A stretch of 64,000 nucleotides of DNA, taken from NCBI GenBank assembly GCA_030247885.1, contig JAPDRO010000008.1, positions 310,001 through 374,000 on the forward strand, written 5' to 3'. This stretch comes from Taxawa tesnikishii (nom. ined.). Lineage: Eukaryota; Ascomycota; Dothideomycetes; Dothideales. Positions 23,167 through 33,568 of this stretch are shown one piece after another. Made by a program: the position numbers and the translations under genes. The first letter of the stretch is position 1. Every line of letters begins with the position of its first letter. The notes beneath the pieces are model-generated. The model worked only from the letters and a program-made list of their open reading frames with translations, did no database searches and was not told where the DNA came from.

Positions 23167-25918
23167 TGTCGGAAGTCGAGGCAGCTGATAGAACAGAAAG
23201 AATGATGTCTCGTCCCGGTAGAGATGGTTGCACAAGACGGCGAGGTGGATGAATGGAACAAAGAACGATGTGTTCGTTTGGTCGTAGTGAAGGAAGGGAT
23301 GGTCGTACAGGCAAGCTCGCTTCCAACCAGAGTGGGTCGATCGCGCCTGTTTGCGGGTAGCGACAGCAGCCATAATCACCATCGTGCCTCCCACGACCGG
23401 CCACGCTTGCGTTGGGATTCAAGGGAAGGTGCATACGAATCTCATCAGCCCCCTTGCACCGATGGACTCGTCCGAGATCATGGGGATTTGTGTGCCCGGT
23501 ATCGCAAATCGAACCTCTTTTCGCATAGGGTTTAGCCCGCTTCTTTATCCAACTTTCCTCTTGTATTTAGAGGCAGCCTCAGGTGAAGAGGACACTGAAA
23601 CGAGGCTTACCTCTCGATTTGTGAGACGCATGACGACGCTCCAGTGACGCTGTCGGCTTGTGAGAATTCCATGTAGCCATCTAGTCTGTTCTTGCCTATT
23701 GAGGCTACAAGTCACCGTCACCATGCCCCTAAACACGTCCGCGCCAACTGGGTGGTTGCTGCTGTCGTTGCTGCTTCACGAGTCGTTCACTCTGCCTTTA
23801 GCGAACAAGCACACGCCTCGGCCTGGGCAGACCTGCGCCCTACGTCCGTAACACGAGTGAGGCGATCTCATATACGGTGTCTTGAATCATCGAGTGCAGT
23901 GAGCTCCAGGTGGTGTCGCCGGTGCATGTGCTGGCAAGGATCAAGACTGCCTGTGGATCATGTCAGGACTTGCACATGCCTGCACTGCTTACTCAATGCA
24001 AGACTGTAAGTGCGTCGCGCTTCTTGGAGGACATGTTGCTCGGTGTGGTTAGCCGCTGTAGTGTGCCGTATCGCATCGAATCGCATCGCATCGCGTCGCA
24101 TCGCGTCGCATCAGACGCTATCGCCAGACGGGCCAAGGGCAGGGCAGGGCAGGGCCGCCTCAGATCACCCGCCGGCCGCCGCAGCCGCATACACCAGCAC
24201 CAGCACCAGCAACCACTCCATTGGCGCGGATGTCGTCCGGACGCGACGCCATGCTCGTTCGTTCAAAGAACCATTGGCCGCACACTTGTCATAAATACAC
24301 CGATGCGTGCAACACTGCAGGCCGGAAGCGCGTGGAACACGCCAACAACAACGGTCCTCCCTACACTGTCATATCACCTGCGTCGGCCTCAGGGGCAGGG
24401 TGTCAGAGACAGAGCGACAGAGGACGGCGCCGGCTGCACGACATGCATTCCCTTACCAAGATTTGTCATTCAATCTACCGCACTACGGATTAGGTCGGGC
24501 CCAAACGCGTGCAAGGATGTCGCCGGCACCGTCCATGGTGGTGGAGATCTCGGCGGTCCCGCTCGACCCGTCGCGACTCTGGACGCCAGCTTCTTGCACG
24601 TCAATGAAAATAGACAGCAAACAGACAGGTCGTGTCATGCACTGTTACCAGTACAGCGACTACTTGCAGAATTAGTACGGGACCCAGCGCACTGCGACGG
24701 TACCGGATGCCACTCCGTGCCCGAGCGAGTGTATCAGGTGCAATGTGTGAGAACAGCGTCCCCGCCGCCGATATCGAGTGACACCCAATCGGCGCCATCG
24801 CGTATGATCTCCTCGAGGAGACAGAGTGCTGGGACTACCGATCGTCTGGTCACCGGCGTTTATGCTGGAGCGTACCGAAGCGTCGGACTGCAGCCCACCC
24901 AAGTACGCCACGCTCCATGCCTTTGCTACCAAACAGCCTGTGGCTTTGTGCTAACTGAGCGGATGAGCCTCTACCGTCCTTTTGGAACACTCCGAATCAC
25001 CGCGGCCGCCCCTCTCCCAGCACTACGGCAGCGCGATATGCTGCGAACCGCTTCGACGGTCCCAAACTGACGAATGCCATGTCTTAACCCGCAGGACTCG
25101 GACTTGCTAACGAGATGATCGTGCAGCGACGACAACACCAAACAGGTGTGTGGGTAGACAACGGACAGCGCGCCATTCCTCTGTGGGATCATCGAGCTAC
25201 GGGGAAGCTCCTCTCCTAAGTCCCGTCCGCACTGATTCGACGCCTGCCTCGCCAATCTTGGTGTACCTTGCCCAATCCGGTCTCCTATGTCGTTGTCTGT
25301 AAGCGTTCCTGCTGAGTCGCCATTCTGGCTTAATCTACAGTCAATGAGCTATAAGACACGATGCGTCTCCCAGCCAGCAGTTCGGCCATCGACCTCTCTG
25401 TTTCTCTAGACCCAGTGCAAGCCTCCGTCATTGACAATTAGCATTCGCACTGTCAATATCTGCCAACCATCTCCTCACCGGCCCGCGCCGTTGTCTCAGC
25501 TGCGCCTCTACTCAACTCCTACCTCTCCATACCGCTCTTTGTTACCAGATCTGCTTATCGGGACTTGGCTCCACTGTCTTCAGTACCTGAACAGTTTTTG
25601 CTCGGCACATCTGCCCTTTAGAGCACCTGTGGGCCTTGGCTTGGATCGGTTGCGAACTTTGCTCTGATTCTCCTTTCCTGATCTCATTCCAGGACTCCAT
25701 GTACGTTGTCGTTCTTCTTCTTCACTCTACCACTTGAAACCCTTGTGCGAGATGATCTCAATTGAAGTTTCTTCGTCTGCAGCATCATAAGATGAATGTT
25801 CTGCCGGCTGCAGTTCGTGAAGATGGCCGGCTGACTAAACAATAGCCCTTTAAACCCTGTGATCTGAGTACTCTCGCATTTTCCTTATCCCGTTCAACAT
25901 CGCAGACCTCACAACACA
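23167..25918. other. Gene-poor 2.7-kb stretch with short tandem repeats
   Basis: No supported gene. The longest open frame (23910-25070, +, 386 codons) runs straight through three unrelated short tandem repeats and shows Arg/Ser/Cys-rich composition without domains, so I treat it as chance. The 5' end of the membrane-protein gene and the promoter of the velvet-like gene should lie at the two edges. Confidence 0.5.
24069..24214. repeat. Cluster of three short tandem repeats
   Basis: Within about 145 bp there are a degenerate ATCGC/GTCGC pentamer array (about 24069-24115), an AGGGC array (about 24138-24156) and a CACCAG hexamer array (about 24190-24213). They have different units and so arose separately. 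No coding role is evident. Confidence 0.8.
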
Positions 25919-26541
25919 ATGCCCGAAGGATCCTGCCGCACTTACGTCCGCGACCACACCGGTCCGCGACCAGTGGATCGCTCCAGGCACTCATCCCGAC
26001 GACATCTTGACACCCCAACTCGCGATGAACGCAACATCACCAGCCCACGACGGCGCCAATCTAACCGCCAAAAGGACTTTGTCCTGCAATGGATGGCTCA
26101 ACCACCGTCCGTCGCAGTCGTGGACCACGTCGTTGACTCCCCGTTGCTGTGATGGTCAGCCTGCATCCATCATCCACCCTCTCCTCCCAATCCCGACCCC
26201 TCGATCCCAAGAACCTGACCGCTATCCCTACCCTCGTCTCAGAGAATACCGGGCTGCCGATGCCGTCGGGCGTGCTGGCTGTGCTGCCAGGGCAGAGCGC
26301 AAGCTACGCGGTCCACGAGTTTGAAGCGCAATCTGAGAAGGACTACGTCAAGCGTAAGGTCCCGCGCGAGCTGAGAAGTTACGCGCTGGGCTACGCGAGT
26401 TTCCCGGATCTGATCGTGAGGGTGCCTGGCACGTACCGGATCCGCGTCACGCTGGTGTCAGCGAGCGGTGCGCTGGTCGAAGCGATTGATAGCGGGCCCA
26501 TCCGCGTCGGTCGCTTCTCTGGCGATGATGAGTCCGACTAG
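25919..26541 (+). CDS. Velvet-like beta-sandwich protein (tentative)
   Basis: The product is assembled from two frames: FVLQWMAQPPSVAVVDHVVD, then VMVSLHPSSTLS..., and a long C-terminal part (SGVLAVLPGQ, GYASFPDLIVRVPGTYRIRV, VEAIDSGPIRVG) ending at 26541. The frames meet at a C4 run (26139-26142) where one missing base would join them; a second deficit in the A4 run near 26070 would connect an upstream stretch (QWIAPGTHPDDILTPQ). The start is unresolved; ATG at 25919 is only one option. The pattern QPP-x-V...P-V-x-V and FPDL-x-VR-x-x-GTYR resembles fungal velvet-domain regulators, but the central velvet motifs are not clear. It could equally be another conserved fungal beta-sandwich protein. 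A real gene is likely; the function is not established. Confidence 0.5.
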
Positions 26542-27804
26542 ATGAATGATACGATACGGTGATGACTACCACAACGAAAGGCAACATTACACAGGATTTC
26601 GGTTGGGAGTACGGACGGACGGGCATCTAATGGCGTTTTGGGCGCGATGGGCGGCTAGGTAATGTCTCATCATGGGCGTGTGGGCTTCACAACGAAAGGG
26701 TAGCCAGATACATCCTCACGAAGGGTGTGCTTGGGGGAAATAGAGAAAAGCTTACAATGTTGACGATCACGGCGTTCCACTGCGCAGCATTTCTTTCCAC
26801 TTACTACATCACGATATTATCTGTAAACGTCGCAGAACGTAATCTCTCACACACTCAACGAAACTAATAGTATGCCTAACCAACCGGTCTACACGCTTCA
26901 TTTACCTGCAGCCAATCGGCTGTTTCTGGTATCGCAATGCGCGTAAGTGCTTGGCGGTACATTGGCGTGCAGAAGTGGCACAAGGTTTCGATGCTCGACA
27001 TTCCACGTCAAGATAAGCTCCGTTGCCGCGGGCTGAATCTTCGGTGCCCAGATAACACCATCGTACCAGCGATTGTCGGACGTACAAGGCACAACACTCA
27101 TCAATCGGCGCTGCAAGAGCCAAGCGATCCAATGATACAGTGAACCCTTGATTCTCACGCCCACGCCAAAACCCTGAATCCCAGGCCACTGGATCGGGGA
27201 AAGTCGAGCCGTCTCTTCCCCGACCGACATGCAGGACGGAATCAATTCCCACCGCAAGCCACATGAGCACGAGCACACCATCACGCAATAGAGTTCACAA
27301 CGCACAAGCTGAAAGCGGGTAAAGGGCTGCAAGCCAAAGTTGTAGCAGGATGGTATAAGCGACCGGTTTGTTGCCATTGTCAGCCACTACAGCAATATCT
27401 CTACGGGACCTACTTCCGAACCCTCAGCTAGGACATACCCTCCTTCACCAGTATTCCCGCAGAAGAAATGGGTTTCGAAGGCGCACGCTCAGCGCGCAAC
27501 CCCCCCCAAGCCACACTTACGTGACGATGAATCCCCACGTTATCCTGTCCCCTCATTCACGAAGGAGGGACCCGGAGATCTGGGTAGGAAGAAAATACAC
27601 AGACTTACCGGCGATCAAAGAGAATCCTCCTCGCCTATTGTAACACGGGCTCGGGACCCACCTGTTCCCATTAGCGATCTGAGCAGACAGACAGACTCAC
27701 CTGTACCCCACCCGCACACATTGTCTGTGACTTAACCCCGGACTAGCGCACGGTGCCTCTGGACCACGCCGGTGGGGTGAAGAAAGGACCTCGGATCCCT
27801 TGAC
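26542..27804. other. Intergenic region, no supported gene
   Basis: Two overlapping minus-strand frames (26898-27377 and 26902-27288) are open but show no motif, and neither pairs with a splice partner. I see no repeat or RNA gene. Confidence 0.5.
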
Positions 27805-28740
27805 TCAGGAGCGCTTGCAGCTCTTGAAGTCGATGGGTGCGGCACGGGCCTCGAAGATGATCTCGCGACGTCTCTTGCGTTGGCCGCGCTCGAAGCCTTC
27901 CCAGACCCGGTCGAGGTGAGCGCACGCAGGATCGGGGTCCTCGCGCTTGCGCTTGCGGGATGGAGCAGGCTGCAGGGACTTCTTCGGGGGTACGGGCAGC
28001 GGGGCGGGGAGGGTTCCAAGTGCCCTGAGATGGTCAAGGAGCTTCTCCACTGTGCGAGCCAGAGCGTGAGAGAAGGGTTGCTCGAGAACTCGAGCCCCCG
28101 ACTCTCTGCAGCTGCCGAGAACGACCAGCTCTGTCCTGCCGAACTCCGGCTCGTAGAGGAAGGGCTCGCCGTTCAGGCGGAAGCATGCCGTCGGGTTGTT
28201 TGCCAGGTGAGCCAGATCTTGGACAGCGAAGTTCAAGTGCTCGTGCCGGTAAACCGCCTCGTCCAGAGCACTGCGCAACGAGCCGAGCGCAAACTGACGA
28301 TGCGCAAGTGGCGCGCAGGAGTCGGTCAGGTGCGCCGCGCGCTCCAACCACTTCTTGGAGAGCTCTACGGGAGAGGTGAGGTAGGCCTCCAGCTGTTGGT
28401 CCAAGGGCTCTCTGTCGTTGAACACGTTAGCGAGCGCAGGCGGAAGGACCGTTCTGAGGTGAGCATCCGTGAACCACGGGCGGATCCTCCGGTACTCGAA
28501 GACAACGTCAAGTGCATCGATCTCGCGGCTGTCCACTCTTTCCTGGAATTCAATCAGCGCGTTGAAGTCAGCGTTAGTCGGCCAGTGCTCCCTATCCTGC
28601 TCGTCGAACCAGGTGGGATCAGTGGCCTGACAGTGCTTCGCGTTGCAAGGACCCGTTGAGAAGATGACCTGCGCGAGCGACGGATGCATGTCGTGGTTGA
28701 CTTCGGCGCATCCGCACTGGAAGATGAGAGTGAGAAACAT
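27805..28740 (-). CDS. Orphan protein with N-terminal Cys/His motif
   Basis: I do not recognise the family. A single uninterrupted frame of 311 codons starts at MFLTLIFQCGCAEVNHD (28740); an in-frame ATG 42 codons upstream (28866) is possible but its extension is polar and less protein-like. The N-terminus has a CGC...CNAKHC arrangement that could bind metal. A mainly helical body follows (ALIEFQERVDSREIDAL, LDQQLEAYLTSPVELSKKWL), then FGRTELVVLGSCRESGARV, and a basic tail (PSRKRKRED, GQRKRRREI) that looks like a nuclear localisation signal. It is divergently arranged with the next orphan gene, about 760 bp away. Intronless structure and lack of known domains suggest a lineage-restricted gene. 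Confidence 0.6.
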   Translation of the reverse strand: MFLTLIFQCGCAEVNHDMHPSLAQVIFSTGPCNAKHCQATDPTWFDEQDREHWPTNADFNALIEFQERVDSREIDALDVVFEYRRIRPWFTDAHLRTVLPPALANVFNDREPLDQQLEAYLTSPVELSKKWLERAAHLTDSCAPLAHRQFALGSLRSALDEAVYRHEHLNFAVQDLAHLANNPTACFRLNGEPFLYEPEFGRTELVVLGSCRESGARVLEQPFSHALARTVEKLLDHLRALGTLPAPLPVPPKKSLQPAPSRKRKREDPDPACAHLDRVWEGFERGQRKRRREIIFEARAAPIDFKSCKRS

Positions 28741-29503
28741 ACTCGCCTCGCTTGAGGGTTGGAGAATACTGAGGCAGAGTCTGGCGTCTGCTAGGACTGG
28801 AGTGCTGTAAAAACTGGACCGGCCAGTGCTGTGGTGTTGCTGTTCCTTGCCAGAAGAGGTGAGCAAGAGAATGTGATCTACTCGAAGATGCTGCGAGCAC
28901 TGATTTTAAGCCACAGAGGATAGGGGACAAGGACCTTGTTCTCGGACAATACATTTGACTTTACCAACCTGGGTATCTTTCATCTGTCACAGAGCCAATG
29001 TTTATCGAAGCAATCAAAGAAAGAACTAGCCAAAAACACCTGAAACAAAAACAATGGCATTGGAAGGGCGCCAAAGAGAATCGAAGAAAGCTCTTTATCC
29101 AATGTCCTCGAGAACAAAGCGAGCCAGTGACGAGACGTGTTTTCAGAAAGCTCTTGTGTTTGCTACGGGTGCACAAGGAACCTTGAGGCACCGGACAATT
29201 CTTCAACAGTCTATCACCACACCACTTACCTCGAAACCAAAATGCCTTCAACCTCCGGCAATAGTTCCACCTCCAGCAACGGCTCTGACGCCACCATTAG
29301 CCCCCATATGTCCCGTCTTCTCGACGCTTTCATCCAGAGCGGAGCTCTCGAAAACTCCATCCTCAGGAATCGCACAGACCCCCACATCTTCCATCTCATC
29401 TCCACCTGACCCCTATCTCTGACACCAGTTCCACCTCCAGCGACAGCCCACCTGAAGAAGCGAGCGTAGCAGCGCCCCTCCGAGTCCGCAACAAGCCTCA
29501 AGC
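28741..29503. other. Divergent interval between two orphan genes
   Basis: It holds the promoters of both orphan genes. A plus-strand frame from 29242 (MPSTSGNSSTSSNGSDATIS...) gives a Ser/Thr-rich peptide followed by LLDAFIQSGALENSIL. It may be an N-terminal exon of the 29504 gene separated by a frame break near 29409, or an upstream open frame in its leader. I cannot decide between these. Confidence 0.4.
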
Positions 29504-30340
29504 ATGGCGGACAGCGCACCGTCTTCATTCTTCGACAGAGCGGAGATGCACGCGATGCCTGGTAAGTACCACTGCACCAACTGCGGAGGCATGCCTCAAA
29601 CCGTGGTTCACAACGGTAGTGATGAACACTGGGCTTGTCGCGAGGAGGTCAAGGTAGGTCATGGTTTTGCTGTCTACTGTTGCGAGCACGGCGATCTGAT
29701 TTTCCAGAACGAAGGGTTCACATCGCCGCGGCACCTACGACATGCGTTTGTTAATATCGCCAATTCCCTCCTGGATCAATTCGATGACGAGTATAACAGG
29801 TGGCACAGGCTTGGCTTGCAGTTCTGCGGGCTCCTGATGAAGGACGACACTAGGGCCGAGCACGAGCGTGATCATCCTCAGTCGCACGCAGCGTTGAACG
29901 AGTTCAGTGGCTTCGCAGCGACGGAGAAGGTGCTGGCAATCAAGGAGCTGATCGAGTTTCGCTCCAGGCTTCTGATGGGCATAAAGCTTCCCAAGGAGTT
30001 GGAGAGGGCCAACACGATCCTCGCCATGACCAGGTCGCAACTGGAGAAGTTCACAGAGCACGTCGATGAGCTCGATCGCAGTGTCCTGTATGCCACGCTT
30101 GAGGAGAGAAAGAGGACGAGGGGCATGGGAAGCTTTGGCTTGATGAAGCCGGCCATATGGTGGATCCTCAGCCTCCCTGACTACGACAGGTCAGTGGAGA
30201 ACGGATGGCTCACTCCCTTAGATGCGCTGACTGATGCGCTCGTAGGGAATCTGGACGAGGTAATCTTTCCCCAAGAACGTGTGTTTGTGGAAGTTCGTGG
30301 CGAGCGGGCTCACATGCGGATAGAGATAAGGCGCAGATGA
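29504..30340 (+). CDS. Orphan protein with Cys-rich N-terminus
   Basis: Family not recognised. A single frame of 278 residues starts MADSAPSSFFDRAEMHA. Residues 24-66 hold CTNCGG, CREEV and CCEHGD, a spacing that suggests a small zinc-binding module. The rest is mostly helical (HLRHAFVNIANSLLDQFDDE, EKVLAIKELIEFRSRLL) with a basic C-terminus (HMRIEIRRR). The upstream sequence from 29242 could add an N-terminal Ser-rich region if a frame break is accepted. The general design (short Cys module plus helical body with basic end) resembles that of the divergent neighbour at 27.8 kb, though I cannot align them convincingly. No signal peptide or membrane segment was seen. Confidence 0.6.
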   Translation: MADSAPSSFFDRAEMHAMPGKYHCTNCGGMPQTVVHNGSDEHWACREEVKVGHGFAVYCCEHGDLIFQNEGFTSPRHLRHAFVNIANSLLDQFDDEYNRWHRLGLQFCGLLMKDDTRAEHERDHPQSHAALNEFSGFAATEKVLAIKELIEFRSRLLMGIKLPKELERANTILAMTRSQLEKFTEHVDELDRSVLYATLEERKRTRGMGSFGLMKPAIWWILSLPDYDRSVENGWLTPLDALTDALVGNLDEVIFPQERVFVEVRGERAHMRIEIRRR

Positions 30341-30924
30341 CCGTTTGAGTGACGGGGTAAGTGTTGGGAGCAGTTGAATTTGCGATTTGATGCTGGAGTC
30401 TGGCGTTTGTTTCGTGAGCTATGGGATATGGCAGAACAGACAGCAGAAAACCAAAAAAAAAAAAAGCAAACAGGTCTTGCACTTCAAAAAACGGGTTGAT
30501 TCGGAACAACTCGATATTCTGGCTACACGTGAAGAACAACGTAAGCATGAACAGCAGTACCGCGGTTTTGATTGTAGAGGAAGAGGTTCAGGAGGACACT
30601 TGGGTTGAAGTCTTTCCGTGGCCTCGGCCCGTGCGCCCTCCGTGGCCCGGCATCGATAATGCCACTGCTAGTCATTAGAGAATCTCTCCTGTGAAGTCTA
30701 CGTGAACACTTCCTTCCCTGTGAAGAACTCTGCTCTGTTGCCTGCAACGTATTGCATTTCTATCTTCGCATACAGTATCCGACTCTTGTCCACTGATCCA
30801 GTCAAACCGCACCGACACCGATCAGCCCCGACGGCTTCTCTCTGCTTGGAAATCCACCACATTGGGCACGAGCTCCGATACCAGCACCTTTAGAGTGCGA
30901 CACCCTCACGAGGAGGCCTCGACT
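30341..30924. other. Intergenic and 5' leader of the next gene
   Basis: It contains an A-run of about 13 near 30453-30466 and no coding signal. The last part should be promoter and leader of the 30925 gene. Confidence 0.55.
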
Positions 30925-32926
30925 ATGGCCACTGCAGGTAAGCTCATGGGACAGTGCCTCTGAATTGGCTGTGGGTTGGTACGGGTGCTACATCGCCACC
31001 ACTCCCACCGCCAGTTGTGCACTGTAGGTTGCTATGAATGCACGAGAGCCGCTCTAACCCTGGTCTTCTTGAGTTGCAGAGTATCCTTGGCCCCGAAGGT
31101 CGTCCCTCACAAGAAGCCCCGACACTGTTTCGCCCATTTACCCTGACCGACCTATTCGGCCGCTGCCCAAGAACCGCCTTCGTTCCAAGCTATCGCCCGA
31201 GCAAGCAGGTTCGATCGTTTATCCTCCCGAGCCTCCGACGTCGTCGCCACTATTCAGCTTCCCATATGGACTGATGGACAAGACTGACGGCCAAACAAAC
31301 GGCCATCGCGAGCACAACCACAACCACGTCTCGAATCATCATACGCAGTGCACTTGCGGAGGAGACCATGATCTAGAGAGTGAGGAAGAAGAGATCACAT
31401 ATGAAAACCCAAGCTACAGATGGTCATCGCCGGTTGACGGATCACGTTTGGATAGTGTGCAGAAGAAACTGTTGGAAGTATCGAGGGCATCTGGGAAAGC
31501 GCCTCCTCCTCCGGCGTCAACTGCCTCATCGGCAGACGGTTACGAGTCCTTCGAAAACACTAGCAACAAGAAGAAGCGTAAGATACCTCTGTCAGGGAGC
31601 TCTAGTGTTCACCAGACAAGTCTTTCAGCGGAGATGGCAAACATGGGCATATCGTCGCACGGCAGTGATGGCACGTTTGATGATGCGAATGGGGAGGGGC
31701 CGGGAAACTATCACAACCACACACTGTCACCATCATCTGCAGGGACGGGCATTTCGGGTGCGGGCCGAGGTCGTTACGGGAGACAAGCTAGCCGAAGTGA
31801 GAGGAGGCCACTTGGGGGAACGTCAACCTCTTCATTGAACGGTCATCCTCCAAACTTCTCCGCCAAATCGAGATGGGGTAACTGGAAGGGTGACGGGACC
31901 AAGACAAGTGAGCAAGCCGGATCTTGGCATCACGTTGCACGTGCTGACGTCTCGCAGAGCAAAACGGAGACCAGGGTATCATCTCGGCCGCCATTGCAAG
32001 CGCAGCAGAACAGTCGCCCTCTACCCCACAAAAAGGCAAAGAAAACATCAGTCTACTCTCGCAACAAAGCTCAAAGTCGGCCACACCGAAGACACAATTC
32101 ACCTTTACTTGCGAGTCAGACTCGTCGAACAAGATGGTTTGGCCGGGCCAGGAGCATGGCGCGCCACATACGCCAACTCCGTCTGCACAGTATGCCGGTT
32201 CAGGATATCCCAAGCGTCAGACAGCCATTAGATCCAAGCCGTATGCGAACTCACACCCTTCGAACACTGGAGTTCCCGTTGCGGCGCCTGGACACTCCGC
32301 CACAGCACCTGCCCAAGCACCTTCACAGAACCCGCCTTCACTCGCGAATGACGCGCCGCCAAAAAGACACGTCCTCGCAAGCCCAGCAAAGAGTACGCGT
32401 TGGCAGCGCGCCAACGCCGTCTCCAGCAAGAGTACAACAATTTTCACCACAAGCCCACCAAGGAAACGATGTGGATCTGCGAGTTCTGCGAATACGAAGA
32501 CATTTGGGGCAAGCCGCCCAAAGCCCTCATCCGACAATACGAGATCAAAGACCGTGCTGAGCGACAGAAAGCAGAGGAGAAGCGGCGACTGTTGGAGAAA
32601 GCCAAGATGAAGAACCGCAAGGGCAAGAAGGGAGGCAAGGGAGCCAAGAACGCCACGCAGCCCACGCCGCCCACGAACTCGGGTCAGCACTACGACCAGC
32701 CCCTCGACAACGTGCCTCTGCCCCCGGATCCACAGGGCGAAGAGTACTACGACGACGAATACGACGACGGATACGACCCCGCGGACCCCGTCAGCAGCAC
32801 CGATCCCAGGTACGCCGGCGGCTACGAGTACGCGCCTCCTGGAGACGGAGGGGCACGACGCCGGTCGAAGACAATCATGCGGATGTCGGAGCTGCTCCGG
32901 CTAACGCCCCTGCTGGCGCTGCCTAG
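30925..32926 (+). CDS. Conserved filamentous-fungal protein with WICEFCEYE motif
   Basis: I recognise the sequence type (conserved in filamentous ascomycetes) but no function. Exon 1 (30925-30937) encodes only MATA and a split codon. Exon 2 (31080-31907) encodes EYPWPRRSSLTRSPDTVSPI, then a His-rich patch with CTCGG, a long disordered Ser/Pro region and WGNWKGDG. A 50-bp intron leads to exon 3 (from 31958). The C-terminal block is the conserved part: RQRRLQQEYNNFHH, MWICEFCEYEDIWG (a possible single zinc knuckle), RQYEIKDRAERQKAEEKRRL, a Lys-rich stretch and an acidic Tyr/Asp tail. The frame is broken by one missing base at A5 32361-32365 and probably at G4 32850-32853. With the second deficit allowed for, the stop is at 32926; as written it is 32939. 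Possibly nucleic-acid associated; this is inference from charge only. Confidence 0.75.
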
Positions 32927-32939
32927 GATACGGACATGA

Positions 32940-33568
32940 TGGGGTGGGCTATCCTTGTCCTCTTTTCCTTTGTCGTTGTGCTTCTCGCGTGTTTCTGCTG
33001 CTTGGGGCTGGAGATTTGGCGTCTGCGGAGGATCATGCTCGCGAGTTAGTGATGCTTGATGGTGTGATCAGTACCCGCAGTATCAACTGGCTTTTGCGAC
33101 ATGACTCTAGCATGCTGGTCTCGGGTCTTTCCTGTCTACGCTGCATTGGCTTCGTTGGAGTTTCTCATCCAGTCGTTCGTTTGCTTGGTCCTGCGTTTTC
33201 TTGTCCATAGAAAGCTTGTTGTCCGCGTTCGTCATATGCATTTCCCTGGTGCACGATACTCACTTGGGCGGGCGTTGGGGGCTTGGTACACTCACATTAT
33301 CTGCATCTCTCCCTCTCGGTACCGTCGAAACGGTCGATCGAAGCATGAAAACATAACGTTCTTTACCCCATATGAAACATCTCCTACCATATAAAGTGAC
33401 TTGACTGCGCAAGTGGGTGTGAATGCTTGTGTGTTTCGCGTCACCTTCCACAAACCCGCTTGATGCCCTTCCAAGGACGAAAGTCATAGTTTTGCATACC
33501 GGCGTTGTTCGCGGCTGGAAAGGCCTAGGGTCAGACGAACATTGAGCTGTATACCTGTAAATTGTTGC
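32940..33568. other. Intergenic between convergent genes
   Basis: The two flanking genes end here. Only short frames under 100 codons were found, and nothing is recognisable. Confidence 0.6.

Noticed and set aside
23910-25070. 386-codon plus-strand open frame
   Set aside because: It runs through three short tandem repeats, has Arg/Ser/Cys-rich chance-like composition, and shows no domain, membrane segment or splice partner.
26898-27377. 159-codon minus-strand frame overlapping a second one of 128 codons
   Set aside because: Two frames compete over the same bases and neither shows conserved-looking blocks; a gene cannot be chosen.
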